Source of the DNA: Lachnospiraceae bacterium UBA7143
GTDB lineage: Bacteria > Bacillota > Clostridia > Lachnospirales > Lachnospiraceae
Assembly: GCA_002491905.1 (NCBI GenBank)
Contig: DKWV01000023.1
Span: 41,437-78,820, forward strand
DNA length: 37,384 nucleotides
Direction: 5' to 3'
Positions 31,085 to 37,384 of the stretch are shown here, piece by piece (the first letter of the stretch is position 1; each line of letters opens with the position of its first letter). Under the pieces are notes generated by a model, which was given only the letters and a program-made list of their open reading frames with translations, was not told where the DNA came from and ran no database searches. The translations under genes were made by a program, and so were the position numbers.

Positions 31085-31627
31085 TTAGTCTTCTTTCTCC
31101 AAAGACCCCTTCTTTACTACGGTCTTTGCATAACCGAGCAGCAGAAGGGTTCCCACTACACCGGTGGTAATGATATTCGCCACCGCCGCCATCAGTCCCT
31201 GCGCAAACAGCTTCTCAACCGGCTCCGCATAGATCAGTATATCCAGAACGGGCGCTACCAGTCCCCATGCCAGAACATGGGCGATGATCTGCGCCACGTT
31301 GAAACGGATCAGCTTCTTGCTGTCAATTCCCTCCTCCACATTCATCTTCATGGTGGCAAGACCGATCACCAGACCCACGAAAGCGGAAGCAATAATCCAG
31401 CTCCACCACGGGCCGTAGCTCGTAGCATCAATCAGCGTGTGGCCGATAAAACCGATGACAACGCCTGCAATGGGGCCAAACAACGTAGCGAATACAGCCT
31501 GTACCGCATACTGTAAGCTGATGTTCGTGTTCGGCACAGGAGACGGGATCGCCACCTTACCCAGAACAAAGAACAGTGCCGCACCGATGCCGATGGCAAC
31601 GACGCTCTTTACAGATAACTTTTTCAT
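31085..31627 (-). CDS. ECF transporter S component, UPF0397/ECF-ribofla_trS type
   Basis: A 180-residue membrane substrate-binding subunit with about five or six hydrophobic helices. The family signature is ALFFVLGKVAIPSPVPNTN followed by SLQYAVQAVFATLFGPIAG and GFIGHTLIDATSYGPWWSW, matching the UPF0397 proteins that are often labelled riboflavin transporter; the real substrate is not established and may not be riboflavin. It is followed by its own fused ATPase and EcfT, making a complete dedicated transporter. ATG at 31627 follows AGGGAGG at 9 bp. A strong promoter begins about 45 bp upstream, so there is no space for a riboswitch. Confidence 0.88.
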   Translation of the reverse strand: MKKLSVKSVVAIGIGAALFFVLGKVAIPSPVPNTNISLQYAVQAVFATLFGPIAGVVIGFIGHTLIDATSYGPWWSWIIASAFVGLVIGLATMKMNVEEGIDSKKLIRFNVAQIIAHVLAWGLVAPVLDILIYAEPVEKLFAQGLMAAVANIITTGVVGTLLLLGYAKTVVKKGSLEKED

Positions 31628-31677
31628 AAAAGAGTCCTCCCTCATATGTATTTGTATTGGTTTTTAACACCATTTCT

Positions 31678-31707
31678 ATTATAGTCTTTGACACAACGGA
31701 ATGTCAA
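31678..31707 (-). promoter_or_regulatory. Promoter with dyad operator for the ECF-feoAB cluster
   Basis: On the minus strand TTGACA (31707-31702) and TATAAT (31683-31678) are perfect with an 18-bp spacer. TTGACA also forms a perfect dyad with TGTCAA eight bases downstream (31693-31688), inside the spacer. The dyad covers the polymerase site and could be a repressor operator. Confidence 0.7.
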
Positions 31708-31764
31708 CCGCCGTAACTCCTGTTCACCTCCTAGTTCAGCTCACACCCATTCGGTCTGGCCAAA

Positions 31765-33129
31765 CTAGTTCTTGAAACTGTGGATCGGCGCAGGGATCCT
31801 GCCGCCCCGGTTGACAAATGCCTCGCAGGAAAAGCCGTTCACCGGCATCACCGGCGCATACCCGAACAGGCCGCCAAACTCCACCTTATCCCCCACGCCC
31901 TTGCCGATAGCGGGGATAATACGCACCGCCGTGGTCTTCTGGTTCACCATGCCGATGGCCATCTCATCCGCAATGATTCCCGCAATCGTGGTGTTTGGTG
32001 TATCACCGGGAACTGCCAGCATGTCAAGTCCCACGGAGCAGACACAGGTCATGGCCTCCAGCTTTTCTATCGTAAGCGCACCCGCCGTCACCGCGTCGAT
32101 CATGCCCTGATCCTCGCTGACAGGAATGAACGCGCCGCTTAATCCCCCCACATAGGAGGACGCCATCACACCGCCCTTTTTCACCTGATCGTTTAAGAGT
32201 GCAAGCGCAGCCGTCGTTCCCGGCGCACCCGCGTACTCCAATCCGATCTCGCACAGAATATCCGCCACGCTGTCTCCGATGGCTGGTGTCGGCGCAAGGG
32301 ATAAATCCACAATGCCAAAGGGAATGTTTAACATCCGGGACGCCTCCTGCGCCACGAGCTGCCCCACCCTCGTCACCTTGAAAGCCGTCTTCTTGATGGT
32401 CTCACAGAGCACTTCAAAATTCTCGCCGCGCACCCGCTGCAGGGCCGTCTTAACCACACCGGGGCCGCTGACGCCCACGTTGATCACTGCGTCGGCCTCT
32501 GTCACGCCGTGAAAAGCGCCTGCCATAAAAGGATTGTCGTCAGGCGCATTACAGAACACCACCAGCTTCATACAGTCGGCGCTGTCCTGCTCCCTGCTGA
32601 TTAACGCCGTCTCCTTGATGATATCTCCCATCAGCCGCACGGCATCCATATTGATACCCGTCTTGGTGGAACCCAGATTCACGGAACTGCAGACCCGCTC
32701 CGTGGCATGCAGCGCCTGCGGGATCGAACGGATCAGCATCTCGTCCGCACTCGTCATCCCTTTCGACACAAGGGCCGAATAGCCGCCGATCAGATTGACT
32801 CCTACCTCCTGCGCCGCCCGGTCCATAGTCTTTGCCAGCGTCACAAAATCCTCACAGCTTTGACAGGCCGCGCCGCCCACCAGCGCCATCGGCGTGACAG
32901 AGATCCTTTTATTGACAATGGGAATACCAAACTCCTTCTCAATGGCCTCCCCCGTCTTTACCAGATCCCTCGCCGTCCCGGTGATCTTTTCATAAACCCG
33001 CTCGTTTATCTTTTTCAGATCTCCGTCTATGCAGTCCAAAAGACTGATTCCCAATGTGATGGTTCGTACATCCAGATTTTCCTTGGCGATCATTTCATTG
33101 GTTTCAGCCACCTCAAATAAATTTATCAT
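31765..33129 (-). CDS. UPF0210/DUF711 (PFL-like) family protein
   Basis: A conserved cytosolic protein of 454 residues. The N-terminus MINLFEVAETNEMIAKENLD and blocks such as INLIGGYSALVSKGMTSAD, SVNLGSTKTGINMDAV and IGDSVADILCEIGLE are typical of UPF0210 proteins, which are distantly related to pyruvate formate-lyase-like folds. The function is unknown. It follows an ACT-domain gene (UPF0237) 37 bp upstream, an association conserved across Firmicutes and archaea, so the ACT protein is likely its regulatory partner. The start at 33129 follows GGAGAAG; an upstream in-frame start at 33189 overlaps the ACT gene and lacks a binding site. Confidence 0.93.
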   Translation of the reverse strand: MINLFEVAETNEMIAKENLDVRTITLGISLLDCIDGDLKKINERVYEKITGTARDLVKTGEAIEKEFGIPIVNKRISVTPMALVGGAACQSCEDFVTLAKTMDRAAQEVGVNLIGGYSALVSKGMTSADEMLIRSIPQALHATERVCSSVNLGSTKTGINMDAVRLMGDIIKETALISREQDSADCMKLVVFCNAPDDNPFMAGAFHGVTEADAVINVGVSGPGVVKTALQRVRGENFEVLCETIKKTAFKVTRVGQLVAQEASRMLNIPFGIVDLSLAPTPAIGDSVADILCEIGLEYAGAPGTTAALALLNDQVKKGGVMASSYVGGLSGAFIPVSEDQGMIDAVTAGALTIEKLEAMTCVCSVGLDMLAVPGDTPNTTIAGIIADEMAIGMVNQKTTAVRIIPAIGKGVGDKVEFGGLFGYAPVMPVNGFSCEAFVNRGGRIPAPIHSFKN

Positions 33130-33166
33130 GATTCTTCTCCTGTCGGTTACTTTTCCTCTGCACCTT

Positions 33167-33439
33167 CTAAATCCTGTGCATCTGGTCAAATATCTCTTCC
33201 TTCTGGCACTTGATGACTACGCCGATCTCCTCGCCGAGCGCGTTCAGCTCATCCACGATCACCCCGAAATCCTTTTCCGTCAGGTTCGTGTCCACGATCA
33301 TCATCATATTAAAGAAACCCTGTACGATGGTCTGGGAGATATCCAGAATATTGATCCGGTTGTCTGCCAGATAAGTACACACTCTGGCGATAATACCTAC
33401 TGTGTCTTTTCCCACTACCGTGATAATTGTCTTTTTCAT
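33167..33439 (-). CDS. UPF0237 ACT-domain protein
   Basis: A 90-residue stand-alone ACT-domain protein. The beta-alpha-beta start KKTIITVVGKDTVGIIARV with the ligand-binding Gly before the first helix, then NINILDISQTIVQGFFNMMM and VDTNLTEKDFGVIVDELNAL, fit the family well. ACT domains usually bind amino acids and control partner enzymes; here the partner should be the UPF0210 protein downstream. Its ligand is unknown. ATG at 33439 follows AGAGG. The gene has a strong promoter, and a terminator-like hairpin sits in its leader. Confidence 0.92.
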   Translation of the reverse strand: MKKTIITVVGKDTVGIIARVCTYLADNRINILDISQTIVQGFFNMMMIVDTNLTEKDFGVIVDELNALGEEIGVVIKCQKEEIFDQMHRI

Positions 33440-33490
33440 CTTTTCCTCTTTTCCAACCTGTTTGTTCCTAAATGTTATTTCCATTCATCC

Positions 33491-33523
33491 AAAAAATCCC
33501 CTGCCGTCTGTTCAGGAATTTTT
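33491..33523 (-). terminator. Terminator-like hairpin in the ACT-gene leader
   Basis: On the minus strand AAAAATTCCTG (33523-33513) pairs with CAGGGGATTTTTT (33503-33491) over a 9-nt loop, with one bulge, and ends in six T. It lies 40 bp after the lipoprotein stop and 52 bp before the ACT start. It could end the lipoprotein transcript, but it also lies downstream of the ACT promoter and would then act on that transcript. Confidence 0.55.
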
Positions 33524-33537
33524 GTACTCCATATAAG

Positions 33538-33566
33538 ATCGTAGCGATTTCTGCCCCTCATGTCAA
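33538..33566 (-). promoter_or_regulatory. Promoter of the ACT-UPF0210 operon
   Basis: On the minus strand a perfect TTGACA (33566-33561) is 17 bp from TACGAT (33543-33538). The -35 includes the TGA stop codon of the lipoprotein gene. Start is predicted near 33531, giving a leader of about 92 nt containing a hairpin. Confidence 0.65.
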
Positions 33567-34879
33567 TATGATTTCAATGCCTTTCGCACATCCTCCACTG
33601 TCATCCTGCCCTCAATATACTGATAGTCTCCCATGTCGTAGGCGGCATAGACGGCTTCCACCTCCTCTGGCGACGCTTTCTTGCCATTGATGTAATCCGG
33701 CCCGGCCCCGTATTCTTCCCCCTCATCCATCATCCCATTTTCGTTACTGTCAATATAATTAATGCTCTCGATCCACATGGGCGTCTCTATCTCATTTTCC
33801 TCATTGATCCGCATATAAGAGGTATTCATAATCGCCCCGGCCTGATCTGCGTTATAGTTTCTCATGCTGTTTTTCCGGGCCGCATACTCATACCCTGTAT
33901 TTCCTCCGGCGCCATAGGCCCAGTGATTCATCAGCGTATACAGGGTTCCGTCCCGATAGGTATACAGATTGACAAAGTACCCTGTCCTGCCTGAGACAAG
34001 CTCCGGGATCTCATCCTCATTCACGTAGATCAGATCATATAAAAATTCACCGCCATACTTTGTCACCGACGCCGCCAGCCCCTCCAGCTCCGACAACGTG
34101 ATAACTGCTTCATAGGCCTCCGCATAATTTTCAAATTCCCCGTTTTTCTTTCCTCCCGTAAGCAGATTTCGGATTCCGGCGATCGTCATAGGCCTGTCCG
34201 CCTTCGCGGATAAGTTCTCCGAAAGTTCCTCCTCGCTTATAAAACTCCAGTACTCCTCCTCACATTTGAACATATCGCCGTAATATACGACGACAGACTG
34301 TGTATCACCATAAGTCACAACTGTTACAATATCCGTAAAACCGTCATAATTCACATCCCAGAAGGACACCGCATCAAGGCTCGAAAACTTTTTCCCTCCC
34401 GCCTTCTTTGACACATAAGGTGTAATATCGCTCAGGATCTCTCCGTCCCGTATTATCTGCATACGAAACTCTGATTGGTTTTTTGACGGTGCGAAGGGAA
34501 CGAACCAGACCGTTCCCTCACACCCGTTTAACTCCACCTCAAAACACTGCTCCGCAATACAGTCCTCCCCAAACATTTCTTTCCTTTTCCTGCTTTCAGG
34601 ACTTTCCACGGCATTTACGGAAACGTCATCCGCGGGTTCCCCGCCCGCTGTCTCTTCTGCGTCTGCCGCCCTAGCTTCCTCCGCTTCCGCCGTCTGTCCT
34701 GCTGCCTGATCCGCTTCCTCTGCCCGCCTTTCACCTTCCGCCTGATCTGTCTCCTCTGCCTGCGTTTCTTCCTCCTCTTTCGCCTGATTTTCTGTGCTCT
34801 GGCTGCCGCAGCTACAGGCAAGAGCCGCCATGACAACAAGCGCCGCCATATACTTGTATTTGATATGTGTTATTTTCAT
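33563..34879 (-). CDS. Predicted lipoprotein with Glu/Ala-rich linker and EF-hand-like motif
   Basis: A 438-residue exported protein. Residues 1-21 are a signal peptide and ALAC at 19-22 gives a plausible lipobox (Cys 22). Residues about 29-95 are a low-complexity linker rich in Glu, Ala and Gln. A globular part follows, including an FG-GAP-like stretch SFWDVNYDGFTDIVTV (about 172-187) and an EF-hand-like loop DSNENGMMDEGEEY (377-390), both suggesting calcium binding. It ends in a helix that resembles a dockerin partner region (MTVEDVRKALKSY). No function is recognised. ATG at 34879 is preceded by AAGGGGA; the ATG at 34912 has no binding site. Confidence 0.72.
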   Translation of the reverse strand: MKITHIKYKYMAALVVMAALACSCGSQSTENQAKEEEETQAEETDQAEGERRAEEADQAAGQTAEAEEARAADAEETAGGEPADDVSVNAVESPESRKRKEMFGEDCIAEQCFEVELNGCEGTVWFVPFAPSKNQSEFRMQIIRDGEILSDITPYVSKKAGGKKFSSLDAVSFWDVNYDGFTDIVTVVTYGDTQSVVVYYGDMFKCEEEYWSFISEEELSENLSAKADRPMTIAGIRNLLTGGKKNGEFENYAEAYEAVITLSELEGLAASVTKYGGEFLYDLIYVNEDEIPELVSGRTGYFVNLYTYRDGTLYTLMNHWAYGAGGNTGYEYAARKNSMRNYNADQAGAIMNTSYMRINEENEIETPMWIESINYIDSNENGMMDEGEEYGAGPDYINGKKASPEEVEAVYAAYDMGDYQYIEGRMTVEDVRKALKSY

Positions 34880-34951
34880 CTCCGGTCCCCTTTTTACATC
34901 CGTCCCATTCATTCGATTACTACCGACTCGGTTTGTGCCGAACCAAATATT

Positions 34952-34979
34952 ATTGTAGCAAAAATATTTTTTTATTCAA
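34952..34979 (-). promoter_or_regulatory. Promoter of the lipoprotein gene
   Basis: On the minus strand TTGAAT (34979-34974) is 16 bp from TACAAT (34957-34952), with TG one base before the -10. The spacer is AT-rich. Start is predicted about 66 bp upstream of the ATG at 34879. Confidence 0.5.
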
Positions 34980-35017
34980 CGATTTTTTCATGATCTGTAC
35001 AGAAATAAAGATATCCT

Positions 35018-35051
35018 AAAAACACCCCCGATCCGTCACAGATCGGAGGCG
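35018..35051 (-). terminator. Intrinsic terminator after the pilin-like gene
   Basis: On the minus strand CGCCTCCGATC (35051-35041) pairs with GATCGGGGGTG (35033-35023) through 11 pairs, two of them G-U, over a 7-nt loop, and ends in TTTTT. It lies 27 bp after the pilin stop codon. Confidence 0.85.
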
Positions 35052-35077
35052 TTTCTCTCCCATTGCCTATCATTTGT

Positions 35078-35605
35078 TTATTTTCCCGCTATCGCTTCCC
35101 TGAACTTATCTCCGGCTACCGGCTCTCCCGCTTTTTCACCAAACCGGAACATAATACCGCCCTTCCCGTCAGATTTATATTCGACAGTCCAAGTTTCCCA
35201 GCTATATTTACTCTGTGCCCGGATACCCACGGGACGTCCCGAAGGCTTGATCAGCCCTGCTGCCTCCATCGCATACCACGCATAATCATCTACCCTTGTG
35301 TCTCCGTTTCTGGCTCCCCCATAGGAACCCCCATGAAAATTATCAGGCCGGTCTGCCGTATCATTCACCGCAAAGGCAGTCACTGCCTGCCAGTAATCCG
35401 GAGGCGGGAAACCGCTGTCCGGGTCAGTCGCATATATCTCTATCGCATCTACAACCGCTCTTGCATTCTGTAAATCTGTAGCATTTCTGGATCTTTCCAC
35501 ATATTTGATGTACTGAGGCGCCACTACCACAATTAGAATTGCCATAATTGCAACCACAATGATTAGCTCTACCAGCGAAAACCCTCTATCATTGGCCTTT
35601 TTCAC
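35078..35605 (-). CDS. Type IV pilin-like prepilin
   Basis: A 175-residue protein of the type IV pilin/type II pseudopilin family. The prepilin leader is KKANDRG followed by FSLVELIIVVAIMAILIVVV, with the cleavage after G8 and the conserved Glu at position 5 of the mature form. The rest is an extracellular head rich in Gly and Asp (DPDSGFPPPDYW, NGDTRVDDYAWYAMEAAG). Mature pilins assemble in the membrane into filaments, but no peptidase, ATPase or assembly platform gene is in the window. The start is GTG at 35605 behind AGGAG, unusually close (about 3 bp). It has a clear terminator. Orphan minor pilins of this kind are not rare in Clostridia; whether it is exported as a filament component is unknown. 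Confidence 0.86.
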   Translation of the reverse strand: MKKANDRGFSLVELIIVVAIMAILIVVVAPQYIKYVERSRNATDLQNARAVVDAIEIYATDPDSGFPPPDYWQAVTAFAVNDTADRPDNFHGGSYGGARNGDTRVDDYAWYAMEAAGLIKPSGRPVGIRAQSKYSWETWTVEYKSDGKGGIMFRFGEKAGEPVAGDKFREAIAGK

Positions 35606-35641
35606 CGCTCCTTTTCCCCCTTTTCTTATCCTTCTGACCTC

Positions 35642-35650
35642 ATTGTAGCA
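35642..35650 (-). promoter_or_regulatory. Extended -10 promoter of the pilin-like gene
   Basis: On the minus strand TGCTACAAT (35650-35642) is an extended -10 with TACAAT, about 37 bp before the GTG. No convincing -35 is seen. Confidence 0.35.
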
Positions 35651-35725
35651 TTCTGTTTCAGGATTAAAAGGTGACTATTTTTCAAAATGGTGAAATATTT
35701 TTATTGGATCGACACGCTTTCAAAA

Positions 35726-37072
35726 TTACGCAATCTCTACTGTCCCAATGGTGTCGGGTCCTATTACAATCTGCGCCATGTGCTCTCCGAGACGGACATT
35801 TACTTTCAGTTCATGATCGGTTCGGTTCAGAAGCACAGCCACAATCCCGCCATCCGGATTGCAAAACGCCGTTTCCTCCAATTCGTCCGTATAAACAGTA
35901 CTGCCGATCCGCACCGCCCCCGGTTTGATAAAGTGCGTAAAATGCCATAGATAATCCGCCGTGTTTCTCCTGATCAACTCCTTTTTCTCCGTATCGAACA
36001 GAAACGGTGCGTCGCAGAAATTCCCTACATGGTTCGGACCACCCTTCTCGTCCAGCACGATATTCCAGTCATAGAAAGCGTTCATGCCGTGGTTCATGTT
36101 GCCGATCATATCATGGGCATACTTTTGCGCATTTTTCAGAAAATCATCCGCCGCGAACTTACAGTATTCAATACATGCCTCAGAGAGAATCAGCTTCTTG
36201 TCCGGGAACTTGTCATGTATCATGGAAAGCGCCTCGAAGTGATCCCCGCTGTACCAGTGGAAGGCAATGCCAGTTACCATATGGTCTGTAATCTCATCTA
36301 TGATTTCACAGGCACGCTCATAGGCACGCTCCTTATTATGATCCCAGATAAACACCTCGATATCGGTCAGCTTATTCTCCTGCAGCGCCGGCCACATATA
36401 ATCCCGCAGAAACTCTTTCTCCTGGCTGGCCGTATACACACAGGAATCCCATGTCTGAACGGCCTTCGGCTCATTCTGAAGGCTGATGCGCTTAACCAGA
36501 TATCCGCGGTTCCGGTATTCCCTGATATAACGGCAGATATAGTCCGCCCATGTCTTTTTGTATTCCGGCTTTAACTCCCCGCCCTTGTTTCTGTCCCCGT
36601 TGGTCTTCATATAGGCCGGCGGACTCCACGGCGTAAGCATGATCTCCACTCTGTCCCCATACGCTTTCTGCGCATCGTCCAGCAAAGGCAGAATGCTCTT
36701 TTCCACCCGTCCAAGCTGAAAGCCGGTAAAACCACTGTCCCGCGCACTCTCCACCGCCTCGTAATGACCAAGGGAAAAATCACAGCTGTCAATCGGAATG
36801 CGCACCATGCGGTAACCCATGTGATCCGCCGTAAAATATTCGCGCATCATTTCTTCCCTCTGCTCCCCATTCATCTGCCCGTAAATATATCCCGCCGACT
36901 CCGTAAGCGCCCCGCCAAACCCTTCAAATGTCTGATATGTCACAGAAGGGTAAAGATTGAGCAGGCTGTTCTCTTCACCGCCATCCGGCATAATCTCCAT
37001 TTGCTTTTCCTGCCGGCACCTTTTATTTCCCTCATACCATGTACTGACATAATTTATCCTGTTCTTCACCAT
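35726..37072 (-). CDS. GH30 glycoside hydrolase (glucosylceramidase/beta-glycosidase type)
   Basis: A 448-residue cytoplasmic enzyme with no signal peptide, so it acts on imported oligosaccharides. The GH30 blocks are YQTFEGFGGALTESAG (about 46-61), TPWSPPAYMKTNGD (about 147-160), SLQNEPKAVQTWDSC with acid/base E201, FHWYSGDHFEALS and ILSEACIEY with nucleophile E298. The C-terminal part (about 365-448) is the beta-sandwich that closes the GH30 fold. The substrate class could be beta-glucosides, beta-xylosides or glucosylceramide-like; this cannot be told. ATG at 37072 follows AAGGA at 6 bp; GTG at 37090 lacks one. It lies directly after an AraC-type regulator and is probably controlled by it. 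Confidence 0.92.
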   Translation of the reverse strand: MVKNRINYVSTWYEGNKRCRQEKQMEIMPDGGEENSLLNLYPSVTYQTFEGFGGALTESAGYIYGQMNGEQREEMMREYFTADHMGYRMVRIPIDSCDFSLGHYEAVESARDSGFTGFQLGRVEKSILPLLDDAQKAYGDRVEIMLTPWSPPAYMKTNGDRNKGGELKPEYKKTWADYICRYIREYRNRGYLVKRISLQNEPKAVQTWDSCVYTASQEKEFLRDYMWPALQENKLTDIEVFIWDHNKERAYERACEIIDEITDHMVTGIAFHWYSGDHFEALSMIHDKFPDKKLILSEACIEYCKFAADDFLKNAQKYAHDMIGNMNHGMNAFYDWNIVLDEKGGPNHVGNFCDAPFLFDTEKKELIRRNTADYLWHFTHFIKPGAVRIGSTVYTDELEETAFCNPDGGIVAVLLNRTDHELKVNVRLGEHMAQIVIGPDTIGTVEIA

Positions 37073-37098
37073 ACGGTTTCCTTCCCTCACGCTTTCTA

Positions 37099-37384
37099 CT
37101 ATTGGCTCTGCTTTCTGTACTCTGATGGCGACTGCCCTTTTATTTTCTTAAACACCTTAGAAAAGTACTTTTCGTCCCGAAATCCTACCTTGTAGGCAAT
37201 TTCATAGGTTTTCAGATAATTCTGCCTCAAATAAGTACAGGCATGCTCGATGCGTATCTCATTCAGATAATCAATAAACCCCTTCGATAACTGTCTCTGA
37301 AAAAGTGTGGAGAGGTAACCCGACGATATGCCCACCTTCTGTGCCACATCCGTCAGCATCAATAGCGATAGGTAAGGTTTTGAA
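37099..37384 (-). CDS. AraC-type transcriptional regulator (partial, N-terminus beyond window)
   Basis: The open frame runs off the window end; at least 94 residues of the C-terminal AraC DNA-binding domain are visible. It contains both helix-turn-helix parts: LTDVAQKVGISSGYLSTLF and TYEIAYKVGFRDEKYFSKVF, with the typical terminal PSEYRKQ. Whether the N-terminus is a sugar-binding or a response-regulator receiver domain cannot be seen. It lies 26 bp upstream of the GH30 gene in the same direction, suggesting that it controls carbohydrate use. The internal ATG is not the true start. Confidence 0.9.
   Translation of the reverse strand, partial: SKPYLSLLMLTDVAQKVGISSGYLSTLFQRQLSKGFIDYLNEIRIEHACTYLRQNYLKTYEIAYKVGFRDEKYFSKVFKKIKGQSPSEYRKQSQ

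Noticed and set aside
31628..31764. A riboswitch before the ECF S component (for example FMN or another vitamin)
   Set aside because: The promoter lies only about 45 bp before the start codon, leaving no room for an aptamer, and no such motif is seen.

Overview
The window reads as chromosomal DNA of a low-to-mid GC, Gram-positive anaerobe of the Clostridia, most likely a Lachnospiraceae member. This rests on the gene content: a yceD-rpmF pair, a pta-ackA pair divergent from tmcAL, a minimal sufC-sufB pair, the UPF0237/UPF0210 pair, a group II-type ECF transporter, strong Shine-Dalgarno sequences and consensus sigma-A promoters. No rRNA, tRNA, CRISPR array, phage gene or insertion sequence was recognised, and no gene-free stretch exceeds 300 bp.

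Layout. 1-738: yceD and the start of rpmF behind a perfect consensus promoter. 739-6300: an accessory block with a chemotaxis receptor, a double-domain hemerythrin, and a leftward cluster of flavodoxin/SCP2/membrane protein, LytTR regulator and DUF3021 membrane protein. 6415-8854: pta-ackA (acetate and ATP formation) with a tandem hairpin repeat between the genes. 9015-10262: tmcAL. 10268-14283: sufC, a short sufB-like gene, cardiolipin synthase and an acyltransferase (Fe-S assembly and membrane lipids). 14380-18842: sbcDC nuclease. 18945-22150: HPr-like protein, glycerol-1-phosphate dehydrogenase family protein and a GH13 enzyme with two cre-like operators. 22272-25175: an AT-rich island with a GT2 glycosyltransferase and a polytopic membrane protein. 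25259-31627: a tightly packed set, ECF transporter S, A and T subunits, NAD-dependent epimerase-like protein, FeoA and FeoB. 31765-33439: the UPF0237 ACT protein and the UPF0210 protein. 33563-37384: a lipoprotein, a solitary type IV pilin-like protein, a cytoplasmic GH30 glycosidase and the end of an AraC-type regulator.

The most striking signal is a run of ten G (coding strand) near the 3' end of the GT2 gene. As sequenced, the reading frame ends just after the run. With nine or twelve G it would continue 43 more codons and end in an ATGA overlap with the next gene. This has the form of a phase-variable switch controlling a surface glycosylation pair. A second homopolymer-linked frame break (A6) splits the flavodoxin/SCP2 gene from its likely membrane domain, so sequencing or assembly error must be excluded for both. 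Other points of interest are a hairpin-rich repeat between pta and ackA, a terminator-like hairpin inside the leader of the ACT/UPF0210 pair, a His-to-Gln change at the same ligand position in both hemerythrin domains, an HPr-like protein without the phosphorylated His, and a conserved housekeeping neighbourhood that seems interrupted by the accessory block.
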